Positions 1 to 9,243 of a stretch of DNA of 64,000 nt are shown here, one piece after another; within the stretch, counting starts at the first letter, position 1, and every line of letters begins with the position of its first letter. Made by a program: the position numbers and the translations under genes. This stretch comes from Planctomycetota bacterium (GTDB lineage Bacteria > Planctomycetota > UBA1135 > GCA-002686595). The notes beneath the pieces are model-generated. The model saw nothing but the letters and a program-made list of their open reading frames with translations, searched no databases and had not been told where the DNA came from. Where the stretch lies: NCBI GenBank assembly GCA_016714045.1, contig JADJNY010000004.1, positions 62,001-126,000 on the forward strand. The letters are read 5' to 3'.

Positions 1-460
1 CGAGGCCGCAGTGGATCAGGATCATCCGGTCTTGCTCTTCGAGCTCGCCGGCTTGGGTGAGGAACTCGCGGACGGAGTCTTCGCGGGCGAGGCGTTGGGT
101 GAAGCTCGTGACGCTCTGGGGCACGCCGTCGAGGGCCATCATCTTCGTCGTCGGCGACCAGCCGGGTTGCGCCGCGTTCTCGGTGCGGAGCGCGCGCAGC
201 GCTTCGAGCATCACGTTCTTGCCGATCTTGAAGATCCAGGCGCGGAAGCTCGTCTCGCGCGCATCGAAGCGCGCGTAGTTCTTGATGCCGCGCAGCCAGA
301 CCTCTTGCACGAGGTCTTGGGGATCGAGGCGCGCGCGCAGCTGCGGCCGGATGCGGAGCTCGGCCCACGCGTAGAGCGCGGGCGCGACCTCGGCGTAGCA
401 CGACTCGAAAGTCGGCGTCGGGCCGCTCGTCGCGGGTCCTTCGTTCGGGTTCGACTCCAT
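1..460 (-). CDS. ECF-type RNA polymerase sigma factor, C-terminus cut by window edge
   Basis: The minus-strand frame stays open to base 1, so only the first 153 codons are visible. They form sigma region 2: LDPQDLVQEVWLRG, then FRAWIFKIGKNVMLEALR, the usual core-binding and -10-recognition helices of ECF sigma factors. Region 4 would lie beyond the edge. I chose the ATG at 460 (MESNPNEG...) over the in-frame ATG at 475, because a TAGAAT -10-like hexamer overlaps the upstream ATG and would put transcription start just before 460. Its target genes cannot be told. The gene is divergent from the gene at 668. Family assignment is firm; the regulon is unknown. Confidence 0.85.
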   Translation of the reverse strand, partial: MESNPNEGPATSGPTPTFESCYAEVAPALYAWAELRIRPQLRARLDPQDLVQEVWLRGIKNYARFDARETSFRAWIFKIGKNVMLEALRALRTENAAQPGWSPTTKMMALDGVPQSVTSFTQRLAREDSVREFLTQAGELEEQDRMILIHCGL

Positions 461-618
461 GCGCGTCGCGGTCATTCTAGGGCCTCGACGCGCCGTGCGC
501 CCGTGTGAGCTCTCGTGTTGGAGGTCGCAGCGTGTACCGCGAACGCGTCCGCTGGTCAGGGCGCATGTTCTTCGTACGGGCTGAGCGGTCTCGTCGGTCG
601 GTGAACCTGGACGCGCGG

Positions 619-624
619 TAGACT
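619..624 (+). promoter_or_regulatory. -10 element TAGACT
   Basis: TAGACT matches the TANNNT hexamer found before several genes here. Initiation about 7 nt downstream would leave a leader of about 35 nt before the ATG at 668. No convincing -35 is visible. Confidence 0.35.
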
Positions 625-667
625 CTCCCTGGCTGCCCCGTTGCCGACTGGCGCCCGTTCCCAGGCC

Positions 668-2029
668 ATGCTCCTCGCGCTCTCGATCCTCCTTTCGCTC
701 GCCGTCCAGACGCCCCAACGGCCTCCAGCCGCGGTTGCGCTCCAGCCGCTCGCCGTGCTCTATGTCGGCGAACCTGGCACGGAGCGCGAGCGCGCATTCG
801 TCGACTTCCTCAGGTCGCACTTCATGCGCGTCGGGACACTCGCTCCGAAGGAACTGAGCCAGAAGTCGTCCCTGGGCTTCGATGTCGTCGTCGCCGACGG
901 ACGCGTCGGCCACGAGACCGAGACGTACGTCGACGAGGCGCGCGGGTGCGCGACGTTGCGGTTCGGCCCGAGCTACTCGCTCCCGACCGTGCTCGTCGGA
1001 CCCGCCGTGCGCGCGGCCGCGGGCGTGAGCAAGTTCCGAGAGATGTGACTGTGCCTCGTCAACAAGGCGCACGGGATGCGCCTCGACCATCCGATCTTCC
1101 ACAGGCCGCACGAGGTGCAGCTCGACCTCGACGAGTTCACGCCGCCGGCTGCCTATCGCGACGCGGACGGAACGCGCCCCGCGGGCAAGCTCCCATGCTG
1201 GCGCGTCTTCGATCAGCGGCTCTCGGTGGAGAACCTGCTCGAGGTCGGCTCGGTGTGCTTCGAGACGGACTTCGAGGACTCGCCCGACGCCGAGTGGATT
1301 TCGGGCGGCGTCAGCTCGAAGCCCCGGACGGCGATGGCGCTCGGTCGTCAGGGGAACTTCTTCCAGTGGGGATTCGCCGGTGATCCCGCGCAGATGACGC
1401 CGAGCGCGAGGCTCGTGTTCGTGAACGCGATCTGCTTCATGAAGGACTTCGACGGGCACTTTCCGCTCGTGCAAGGCTCCGGCCTCACCCGCGAGTGCGT
1501 CGACGGCTGGCTCGAGATCGCTCAGTCGACCTGGGAGAAGGAAGGCGAAGAGCGCGCGATCCACGCGCTGGCGAAGGGCTTCGGTTGGCACCTTCTGGAA
1601 CTCGCTGGCGCCGCCGACGGACCCATCGAGCGCCGCATCGAGACGCTGCGCGCGTGGCTCCGGGAGCACGCCGGCTTCCTGCATCCCGACAAGTTCCCCG
1701 GCGAGTACGTCCACCTCCTGCCCGACGCCGATCTCGTCGCGCTCGGAGCTCCGAATCGCGAGCACGCGTTCTTCGCTCGGCTCTTCGAACGCTGGCGCGT
1801 CGACCCGACCGACGCGCTCGCATGGCGCCTCCTCAAGCGCTACGTGAGCAGCGAGACGTACGCGCCGTTCTCCTCCGCGGCGGAGTTCTCGACGTGGTAC
1901 GCCACGAACCGCGTGTACCTCTTCTTCAGCGACTCGGGTGGCTTTCAGTGGCAAGTCGACCTCCACGCCCGCGCGCGTGACCAGCGCCGAGCGGCGGAGC
2001 GCGCCAAGGACGAGCCGAAACCACGCTGA
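668..2029 (+). pseudogene. Secreted protein of unknown function interrupted by an in-frame TGA
   Basis: One reading frame runs from the ATG at 668 to 2029 (453 codons) but contains a TGA at 1046-1048 (codon 127). Residues on both sides stay in the same frame and read like one globular protein. The N-terminus is a signal peptide (MLLALSILLSLAVQT). The first part resembles a Rossmann-like segment ending VLVGPAVRAA; after the stop the text resumes LCLVNKAHGMRLDHPIF. A TGG to TGA change (Trp to stop) would explain it. A TTG at 641 is a possible earlier start. I do not recognise the family. It may be a recent pseudogene or a base-call error; selenocysteine has no support. Confidence 0.6.
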
Positions 2030-2124
2030 GCGTCGACACACGCGCGGGAGCGAAGGGCGCTCCCGATCGCCATGGACACCCGTGCGAGTCACGTCGCTCG
2101 TGCACGACCCGTGGCGCACGGGGA

Positions 2125-2130
2125 TAGAAT
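2125..2130 (+). promoter_or_regulatory. -10 element TAGAAT of the kinase-WD40 gene
   Basis: TAGAAT lies 17 nt before the ATG at 2148, so a leader of only about 10 nt is expected. It supports 2148 rather than the much earlier in-frame start at 1938. Confidence 0.4.
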
Positions 2131-2147
2131 CGAGGGACGGCCCCCGA

Positions 2148-5100
2148 ATGCTCGACTCCAGCGACAGCAGCGCATCGATCCTCTTTGACCTCGCGGACCA
2201 GCTCCTCACGGACGGCGCCGAGGGGCGGTTGAAGCCGATGTCGCACTACCTCGCGCGCTTTCCGGGCCACGAGGAGACCGTCGCGCGCGAGTACATCGCG
2301 ACGAGCCGCGCGCTCGGGCTCGAGCCGCCGGACGAGCGCTCGCCCACGGCGGACGGCAGCTCGTCCTCGGCGGACGGCGGCTCGGCCGCGCACGCCGCGA
2401 GCGCGCGCGCGAGCTCTCGTTCGCGGCCCGAGACGATCGGACCGTATCGCATCCTCGACGTGCTCGGCCGCGGCGGACAGGGGACGGTCTATCGCGCGCT
2501 CGACTCGCGGCTCGACCGCCTCGTCGCGCTCAAGGTGCTGAGCCTCTCGCTCGCGAGCGTGTCGCAGGGCCGCCGCTCGCGCTTCCGCCGCGAGGCCGCG
2601 ATCGTGTCGCGCCTCGACCATCCGGGCATCTGCACGATCCTCGACGCCGACCTCGAAGGCGACACGCCGTACATCGCGATGCGCTTCGTCGAGGGCGAGA
2701 CGCTCGCGATGGCGCTCGCCCGCGCGCGAGAGAAGCGCGACGACCCGAGCTCGCACTCCACCGGGGCCACGCCGACGAGCGCGTCGCGTCTGCTCGCGCC
2801 GACGCGCGCGTTGGAGCTCGCGGAAGCGCTGACGTTCTTCGAGCGCGCCGCGCGCGCGCTGCACGCCGCGCACGAAGCGGGCGTCGTCCACCGCGACGTG
2901 AAGCCCGGCAACATCATGGTGTCGACCGACGGGGCACCCGTGATCCTCGACTTCGGCCTCGCGCGCGGCGACGAGGACGAGAGCGCGCACCTGACGCGCA
3001 GCGACGAGATCTTCGGTACGCCGGCGTACATCTCGCCCGAACAGCTCGAGAGCGGCAAGAACGTCGACCGTCGCACGGACGTCTACTCGCTCGGCGTCGT
3101 GCTCTACGAGTGCCTCACGCTCGAGCGCCCCTTCCAGGGCGACACGGGCGCCGCGCTCGCCGACGCGATCCGCCGCTCGCCGATGCCGTCGCCGCTGCGC
3201 GCGAACCCGTCGCTCTCGAGCGACCTCGTCGTCGTGCTCGAGACCGCGCTCGAGAAGGACGTCGCGCGCCGCTACGCGACCGCGCTCGAGTTCGCGGAGG
3301 AGCTGCGGCGCGTGCGCGAGTATGAGCCGATCCGCGCGCGGCCCGCGGGACCGCTCCTCAAGCTCACGCGGTGGTCGCAGCGCAACCCCGTGCTCGCGAC
3401 GGCGACGCTCGGTTCGATCGCGACGCTCTCGATCGCGCTCACGGTCGCGCTCGTGCTCTTGCGGCGCGTCGGCGAGGAGCGCAACCAGAAGGAGCAGGCG
3501 CTCGGGCTCTACGAGGCCGCCTTCTACCGCGACCAAGCCGCAACGATGCTCGGCCTCTTCCCGCTCTCCGCGCTCCACTGCTCGATCCAAGCCGGCGAGC
3601 GCGACCCGGGCTTCGAAAGCAACCGCATGCTGCTCAAGGCGCTCGACGCCTTGTACCAGAAGCAGCTGCTCGTCTGGGAAGGCGGCCACGGGAACCAGGT
3701 CGACATCTCGCCGACGAGCGATCGCTTGCTCACCGCGTGCGCGGACGGGATCGCGCGGGTGTGGGATCCGGAGTCGGGCACGGAGCTGCAACGCCTCGAC
3801 GCCGGCGCCGGCGCGCTCGAGTGCGGGCGCTTCTCGCCGGACGGCAAGCGCGTCGTCGCCGCTTGCGAGAGCGGCAAGGTGCTCGTGTGGTCGCTGGAGG
3901 AACGCGACGCGGAGCCGCTGGTGCTCGCGGGCCACGTCGGCGAGGCGCATTGGGCCGATTTCAGTCCGGACGGCGCGACGATCGTGACCGCGGGACGCGA
4001 TCGCGTCGCGATCCTCTGGGATGCGCGCACCGGTCGCGAGCTCCGGCGTCTGACCGGTCACACGGGCAACGCCAGCGAGGCACGCTTCGTCGGCGAGGGA
4101 CGGTTCGTCCTGACGCGCTCGGGGGAGCCGGTCGCCGACCACACGACGCCGGAGAGCGATCGCACGGCGCGCCTCTTCGACGCCGTCACGGGCGAGCAAC
4201 TGCTCGTGCTCGACGGCCACACGGACCAGGTGCGCAGCGTCGCGTCCTCGCGCGATCTGCGCTGGATCGCGACGGCGTCGACGGACGGGACCGTGCGCGT
4301 GTTCGAGCTGTCGCGCGGGGCGCGCCCGGAACTCCTCTCGACGCGCGAGCTGCGCATGCCGGGTCGCGCGCTCTCGGTCGACATCGCCCGCGACGGCTCG
4401 CGCCTCGCCGTCGCGTTCGACGCGGGCGCGCGCGTGATCGACCTCGAGACCTGCGCGACGCGGTACGAACTGCCGAGTCACGACCGGCGCGCCGTCGTGT
4501 GGATCGCCTTCAGCCCCGACGACGAGCGGATCGCGACCGTCGCCTACGATAGCGCCGTGCGCATCTTCCGCGCGGAGGACGGCACGCTCGAGCGCACCTG
4601 CCGTGGCGACACGCGCACCGTGCAGGCGCTCACGTGGAGCCAGGACGGCCGTTGGATCGCGACTTGGCAGCGCAAGCCGCAGGTCGACCTGTGGTACGCG
4701 GGCGAGCGCCCGTTCCTGCAAGTGCTGCGCGGCCACACGGACGAGGTCGTAACCGCGCGCTTCGACGCGCGCGGAGAGCGCGTCGTCAGCGCGTCGAAGG
4801 ACGGCACGGCGCGCCTGTGGTCGGCGCGTGATGGAGCCGCGCTGCTCTTGCTCGCTCCGCCTGCGGACGACGCTCGGCCGCTGATCGGCGCCAGCTTCCA
4901 TCCCGACGGCACGCGCGTGCTGACGACGGACGCGGCAGGCCGCGCACGCGTGCTCGATGCGCGCGACGGTCGCGAGCTCGCGCGCGTCGACGTCGCGAGC
5001 GCGTGCGGGATCGCGGCCGCCTTCGATCCGACGGGCGCGCTCGTCGCCGTCCCCTCCGGGAAGGGCGGCGTGCGCGTCGTCGAACTCGCCACGGGCCGCG

Positions 5101-5864
5101 CGACCAACCTCGCCGCGCACGAGGGCGAGCTGACGTGCGCGCGCTTCTCGCCCGACGGCCGCGTGCTCGCGACGGGCGGGCTCGACCGGCGCGTGTGCGT
5201 GTTCGAACTGCACCCCGGGAGCTCGGGCGAGCTCGCGACGATCCGCTGGCGCACCGAGCCCTTCAAGACGCCGCGTTACGACCTCGACCGCGTGTTCGAC
5301 GTCGCGTTCGATCCTTCGGGGACGCGGCTCGCGGCGGCGTACCAGAGCATGGACTACCCGCTCCTCGATCTCGCGACCGGAGCGACACTCGCCAACGTGC
5401 GCGCGCCGACGCTCGGCCGCATCGCGTTCGGCAAGGAGGGGCGCGAGCTCGTCGGCACGGGCAAGTGGGTCAACGCCGTGACGCTCTTCCAGATCGAGGG
5501 CGGCGGGACCGCCTTTTCGATGAGGAACGTGCCGTTCACGGAGTCGTTCCTGCATTTCCACGTGAACGCGCTCACGTCGCTCGCCTACTCGCGCGAGTCG
5601 AACCGGTTCGTGACGGGCTCGCTCGACCGCACCGCCCGCGTGTGGGACTCGGAGCGACGCGAGTGCTTCGCCGCCTACGAAGGCCACCAGGACGCGGTGT
5701 GGGACGTCGACGTGTCCCCCGATGACACGCGCATCGTCACCGCCTCGGCGGACAAGACGGTGCGGCTCTGGCCCAGCGACCTGCTCGCCGAAGCCCGCCG
5801 CTTCGAACCCGCCGCCGCCCTCGCTGCAGGCCGCCTGCCCATCACCTCCCGCGCAGTGCGCTGA
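2148..5864 (+). CDS. Transmembrane Ser/Thr protein kinase with C-terminal WD40 beta-propellers
   Basis: A 1238-residue PknB-type receptor kinase. After about 95 residues of Ser-rich N-terminus comes the kinase: glycine loop GRGGQGTVYRA, ATP lysine in VALKV (Lys129), catalytic loop HRDVKPGN (Asp250), DFGLAR, and GTPAYISPEQ in the activation segment. A single membrane helix near residues 414-438 follows. The rest is about a dozen WD40 repeats, recognised by recurring FSPDG and (V/A)R(V/L)(W/F)(D/E) ends. The kinase should be cytoplasmic and the propellers on the other side of the membrane, binding a ligand or scaffold. Kinase-WD40 receptors of this layout are common in Planctomycetes. All catalytic residues are present. 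Start at 2148 (MLDSSDSS...) is chosen because upstream residues look non-coding and a -10 hexamer sits just ahead. Confidence 0.9.
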   Translation: MLDSSDSSASILFDLADQLLTDGAEGRLKPMSHYLARFPGHEETVAREYIATSRALGLEPPDERSPTADGSSSSADGGSAAHAASARASSRSRPETIGPYRILDVLGRGGQGTVYRALDSRLDRLVALKVLSLSLASVSQGRRSRFRREAAIVSRLDHPGICTILDADLEGDTPYIAMRFVEGETLAMALARAREKRDDPSSHSTGATPTSASRLLAPTRALELAEALTFFERAARALHAAHEAGVVHRDVKPGNIMVSTDGAPVILDFGLARGDEDESAHLTRSDEIFGTPAYISPEQLESGKNVDRRTDVYSLGVVLYECLTLERPFQGDTGAALADAIRRSPMPSPLRANPSLSSDLVVVLETALEKDVARRYATALEFAEELRRVREYEPIRARPAGPLLKLTRWSQRNPVLATATLGSIATLSIALTVALVLLRRVGEERNQKEQALGLYEAAFYRDQAATMLGLFPLSALHCSIQAGERDPGFESNRMLLKALDALYQKQLLVWEGGHGNQVDISPTSDRLLTACADGIARVWDPESGTELQRLDAGAGALECGRFSPDGKRVVAACESGKVLVWSLEERDAEPLVLAGHVGEAHWADFSPDGATIVTAGRDRVAILWDARTGRELRRLTGHTGNASEARFVGEGRFVLTRSGEPVADHTTPESDRTARLFDAVTGEQLLVLDGHTDQVRSVASSRDLRWIATASTDGTVRVFELSRGARPELLSTRELRMPGRALSVDIARDGSRLAVAFDAGARVIDLETCATRYELPSHDRRAVVWIAFSPDDERIATVAYDSAVRIFRAEDGTLERTCRGDTRTVQALTWSQDGRWIATWQRKPQVDLWYAGERPFLQVLRGHTDEVVTARFDARGERVVSASKDGTARLWSARDGAALLLLAPPADDARPLIGASFHPDGTRVLTTDAAGRARVLDARDGRELARVDVASACGIAAAFDPTGALVAVPSGKGGVRVVELATGRATNLAAHEGELTCARFSPDGRVLATGGLDRRVCVFELHPGSSGELATIRWRTEPFKTPRYDLDRVFDVAFDPSGTRLAAAYQSMDYPLLDLATGATLANVRAPTLGRIAFGKEGRELVGTGKWVNAVTLFQIEGGGTAFSMRNVPFTESFLHFHVNALTSLAYSRESNRFVTGSLDRTARVWDSERRECFAAYEGHQDAVWDVDVSPDDTRIVTASADKTVRLWPSDLLAEARRFEPAAALAAGRLPITSRAVR

Positions 5865-6317
5865 GCCGCATCGAGGCCCCCCGCGAGACGCCTCACCCGG
5901 ACGAGCCGAGCAACCACGTTCGGAAGACCTCGCGGTCCACCCCCTCGCTCGTCCCTCTCCCACGTCGCCGAGCTCCTCCCCTCGCGAAGGCTCGCGGCGC
6001 ACGAGCAATCACACCCGGCGAATCGCTCGATGCTGAGAGCCCCAGAACCCCGTGCAAGCCAGGGCCGGTCCTCCGGTCCTGGCTTGTGCGGGGTCTGTGA
6101 TCCGGAGCACACGCGTGTGTTCCGTTGCGTCCCTTCCCCGTCGTCGTCCCATCGGGCAGCGCCGCTCCCGACCGACAGACAGCGCCTCGCCCACCCCGCC
6201 CCCCGCACTCCCCCGAAGAACTTCACTCCCCACCCGCCTTTCCTGTCCACCTGCCCCCCGACGACGCCACGAGAGGGAGTAGGCCCCGCAGACCTCCTTC
6301 CACGACAGGAAACGACC
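5865..6317. other. Intergenic region, kinase to secreted protein
   Basis: No credible gene in about 450 bases. The first part carries the strong hairpin at 6047-6094. The rest is a C-rich leader ending AGGAAACGACC before the ATG at 6318. Confidence 0.5.
6047..6094 (+). terminator. 22-bp hairpin, likely transcription terminator
   Basis: Arms at 6047-6068 and 6073-6094 pair over 22 positions with three G-U wobbles and a TCCT loop. No T-run follows, so it is an imperfect intrinsic terminator or a structured element between the kinase gene and the next. Confidence 0.5.
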
Positions 6318-7346
6318 ATGCTCCGCTCCCTCACCACGCTCGCCCTCCTCTTCACCGTCGCCCTCGGCTCGACCGCCCACGCGGAATGGAATCGCAAGAT
6401 CAGCGACGTCCGCATCGTGCATCCCCCGGGCACGCCTCCCGGAACGTGGCGCGTCGACGTCAACGTCGGGATCGAGGTCGGCCAGGCCGCCCCGTCGCCC
6501 GCGGTCCTCGACCTGGACCTGCACCTCTACCTCAACGACGTCGGCATCGGCACCATCCCGGTTCCGCTCGGCTACCTGAACGGCGCCTCGTGCTTCTCGT
6601 CGGGAGCGTGCCAGCCCGGTCAGTGCGGCGGCACGCTGAACGGTCAGCTGATCCTCGGCGAGTGCGGGATGTTCTCCACGGGCGTCGGGCCGCTCCCGGT
6701 GTGCGGATGCCTGACCGCGGCGGGGACCTTCGGCTTCGGCCCCTACCCGGACCTGCGCATCTCAGACCAGATCCGTGTCGAGCTCGTCCCGAGCGGGACT
6801 GCGCTCGCGGAGTTCCACCTCGTGGACGACGTGATCGTCGTCCCCGTGACCGACAACATCGTCGGTGAAGCGTTCTGCGGCGGCGACGGCTCCCTTCCCA
6901 CGCCGTGCCCCTGCGCCAACAGCGGCGCGAGCGGGCACGGTTGCGCGAACTCGGCCAACCCGAGTGGCGCGCTGCTGGTCGCGACCGGCTGGACGGAGCT
7001 CGACTCCGTCACGGGCGTCGACGGAGTCACGCTGCGCGGCTCGGGCATGCCGGCGACGGTGAGCGCGATCTACCTGAAGAGCGACGCCACCAACCCCACC
7101 GGCTCGGTCTTCGGGGACGGCGTGTCCTGCCTGACGGGATCGCTCATCCGCCTGCGTACGAAGATCAACGTCGGCGGCGCGTCGCAGTTCCCCGAACCGG
7201 GCGACCCGTCGGTTTCCGTGCGCGGTGCGACGCCTCCGGGCAGCGGGCTCGTCGGTCACTACGCGGTGTACTACCGCAACGCGGCCGGCGCGTTCTGCCC
7301 GCCGGCCACGCACAACATCTCGAACGCGGTGAGCATCGTCTGGTGA
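6318..7346 (+). CDS. Secreted protein with the shared Cys-rich C-terminal module
   Basis: 342 residues. Signal peptide MLRSLTTLALLFTVALGSTAHA, then a beta-rich domain of about 150 residues with four to six Cys (CFSSGACQPGQCGG, CGMFSTG, PVCGC), then the C-terminal module from about residue 180: FCGGDG, CPCANSGASGHGCANS, GSGMPA, FGDGVSC, YYRNAAGAFCPPAT, ending at a final Trp. The same module ends the proteins at 10323, 39197 and 53652. The protein is surely exported; the function of the N-terminal domain is unknown to me. Start 6318 is set by the signal peptide; the upstream open frame is C-rich leader. A strong terminator follows. Confidence 0.85.
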   Translation: MLRSLTTLALLFTVALGSTAHAEWNRKISDVRIVHPPGTPPGTWRVDVNVGIEVGQAAPSPAVLDLDLHLYLNDVGIGTIPVPLGYLNGASCFSSGACQPGQCGGTLNGQLILGECGMFSTGVGPLPVCGCLTAAGTFGFGPYPDLRISDQIRVELVPSGTALAEFHLVDDVIVVPVTDNIVGEAFCGGDGSLPTPCPCANSGASGHGCANSANPSGALLVATGWTELDSVTGVDGVTLRGSGMPATVSAIYLKSDATNPTGSVFGDGVSCLTGSLIRLRTKINVGGASQFPEPGDPSVSVRGATPPGSGLVGHYAVYYRNAAGAFCPPATHNISNAVSIVW

Positions 7347-7369
7347 CCCGCGGTCGATCGTGACACGAG

Positions 7370-7420
7370 CCGCGCGGCGTCGGGTGCGCTCCATGAGCAC
7401 CCGGCGCCGCGCGGAGTTTC
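7370..7420 (+). terminator. Intrinsic terminator after the secreted-protein gene
   Basis: 18-bp stem (7370-7387 with 7397-7414, one T-G wobble), 9-nt loop, followed by AGTTTC. It lies 24 bases past the stop at 7346. Confidence 0.7.
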
Positions 7421-7515
7421 GTCCAGGCGCATGCGGCCTCGTCGCCGCGGGACGGATTCGGCTCGAGCCTCGCTACACTCCCCGGCTCGATCCCCGCCGT
7501 CGACCGGAGCTTCCC

Positions 7516-9078
7516 ATGCCGCGCCTTTCGAAGTCGTCGTTCCTGAAGGGCCGCCAGTGCGCCCGCCGCATCTGGCTCGCCGCGCACGATGAGCCCGAAC
7601 CCGAGCTCGAGTCCGACGACATTTGGGAGTTGCGCGAAGCCGAGGGCGCGCGCGTCGAGGCGCTCGCAGCGGAGCTCTTCCCCGGCGCGTCCCGCGTCGT
7701 CGACGCGCACGACGACGAGGCGTTCGAGGAGTCGCGCCCCGAGCTCGCGGAGCTCGTCGCACGGACGCGGCGGGAGCTCGCACGCGGCGTGCCCGTGCTC
7801 CAAGCACACTTCGAGCACGGCGACCTGCTCGCGATCGCCGACGTCGTCGAGCCGCGGCACAAGGGCTGGTTCCTGTGGGAGGTCAAGGCGTCGACGAGCC
7901 ACAAGCCCGTGTTCGATTGGGACCTCGCGTTCCAGGTCGAGGTCGCGCGCCAGTGCGGCCTCGACGTCGTCGGCGCGGGCGTGATCCGCTTGAACAAGGA
8001 CTACGTGCGCGGGCGCGAACTCGACCTGCAGCGCCTGCTCGTCTTCGAGGAGCGCACGAAGCCCGTGTTCGGGCTCCTCGACGCGGTGCGCGCGGCAATC
8101 CTCGCGCACCGCGACGTCCTCACCGCCGAAAGCGTTCCCGACGCGCGACCGTCGAGCCGGTGCAAGTCGCACCGCGACGCCGCGGACGGCGGGCGGCCGA
8201 GCACGTGCGGGCACCTCGATCGCAGCGGGTACTGCGGCTCGCGGCTGCCCGAGCATTGGATCGGCGCGCTGCCCGATCTGCGCAACGCGAAGAGCGCGCT
8301 GCCGACCCAAGTCGATCCGCCCGCGATCGAAGCGCTCGATCCCGACGACGTGGCGCACGCGTGGACGCCGCTCCAGGCGCGCATGATCCGCGCCGTGAAG
8401 GCGCGCTCGGCGGTGATCGACGTCGCGGCGCTGCGTGCGCAGCTCGACCGGCTCGTCTTCCCCGTCGCGTACGTCGACTTCGAGTTCGATCCGGGCGTGG
8501 CTGTGCCGCGCTTCGAGGGCACGCGGCCCTATTCCAAGCTCCCCTTCCAGTGGTCCATGCACGTGCAAGCGGCGCCGGGCGCTCCGCTCGAGGCGCGCGC
8601 GCCCTTCTTGCACCTCGACGGGACGGATCCGCGCCGCGCGTTCGCGGAGACGTTGCTCGCTGCCTTGCCGGAGACGGGCAGCCTCGTCGCGCACCACGCG
8701 TCGACGGAGAAGGAGGTCGTGCGCGCGCTCGCCGGCGTGGTCGGCGCGCCGATGGACGCGCGGTTGCGCGCGCTGGATGGGCGGTTCGTGGACACGATCG
8801 AGGTGCTCAAGGCGGGCTACTACCACCCCGCGCAGCACGGGAGCTACTCGATTAAGAAGGTCGCGCCCGCGTTGCTCGGCCGCGGCTACGACGACCTCGC
8901 GCTCCAGAACGGCATGGCCGCCGTCGTCGCGTGGAAGGAAGCGATCGAGCCCGACACGGCCCCCGCGCGTCGCGCGGAACTCGAACGCGACCTGCGCGCC
9001 TACTGCGGACGCGACACCGAGCTCATGCACGAGATCCTCGAGCGAGTGCGCGAGCTCGTGGCGAGCGGCGCACCGTGA
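7516..9078 (+). CDS. DUF2779 protein: Cas4-like PD-(D/E)XK domain plus DEDD-type C-terminal domain
   Basis: 520 residues. The N-terminus reads LSKSSFLKGRQCARRIWL, typical of DUF2779 proteins. At about residues 100-130, IADVV...FLWEVKAST gives the acidic-x-EVK signature of PD-(D/E)XK nucleases. An early Cys (GRQC) and a later trio (SSRC, STCG, GYCG) match the spacing style of Fe-S-bearing Cas4/AddB nucleases. The second half holds DUF2779 itself: YVDFEFDPGVAVP, PYSKLPFQWS, SLVAHHASTEKEV, HGSYSIKKVAPALL and CGRDTELMHEIL, an RNase H-like/DEDD exonuclease pattern with acidic residues kept. Likely a DNA nuclease, with no partner alongside. Start 7516 (MPRLSKSS) is fixed by the conserved N-terminus; upstream lies the previous gene's terminator. 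Confidence 0.75.
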   Translation: MPRLSKSSFLKGRQCARRIWLAAHDEPEPELESDDIWELREAEGARVEALAAELFPGASRVVDAHDDEAFEESRPELAELVARTRRELARGVPVLQAHFEHGDLLAIADVVEPRHKGWFLWEVKASTSHKPVFDWDLAFQVEVARQCGLDVVGAGVIRLNKDYVRGRELDLQRLLVFEERTKPVFGLLDAVRAAILAHRDVLTAESVPDARPSSRCKSHRDAADGGRPSTCGHLDRSGYCGSRLPEHWIGALPDLRNAKSALPTQVDPPAIEALDPDDVAHAWTPLQARMIRAVKARSAVIDVAALRAQLDRLVFPVAYVDFEFDPGVAVPRFEGTRPYSKLPFQWSMHVQAAPGAPLEARAPFLHLDGTDPRRAFAETLLAALPETGSLVAHHASTEKEVVRALAGVVGAPMDARLRALDGRFVDTIEVLKAGYYHPAQHGSYSIKKVAPALLGRGYDDLALQNGMAAVVAWKEAIEPDTAPARRAELERDLRAYCGRDTELMHEILERVRELVASGAP

Positions 9079-9188
9079 CGGGTCGCGCCGGATCCGCACG
9101 CGCGGGTCCGTTGGCGCCGGGGCGTGCGTGTGCGTGTGCGCATCGTCCGCATCAGCGAACCCTGCAAACCGTGCAAGCCATCGACGAC

Positions 9189-9220
9189 GCGAGCCACGCG
9201 GCAGCAACCGCGCGGCTCGC
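9189..9220. terminator. Bidirectional terminator-like hairpin between convergent genes
   Basis: 13-bp arms with one mismatch (9189-9201 and 9208-9220) around CAGCAA, placed between the convergent ends at 9078 and 9244. No T-run on either side. Confidence 0.5.
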
Positions 9221-9243
9221 TCCGATCCTCGGAAACGTCGGAC

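Noticed and set aside
1046..1048. TGA as selenocysteine
   Set aside because: No redox motif near the codon, no obvious SECIS-like hairpin directly after it, and no selenoprotein family resemblance.
1926..6008. Very long minus-strand open frame opposite the kinase gene (similar: 47229-50966 minus, 15421-19272 plus, 56996-60124 plus)
   Set aside because: Arg-rich, low-complexity text with no domains; a known effect of high third-position GC on the opposite strand of a real gene.
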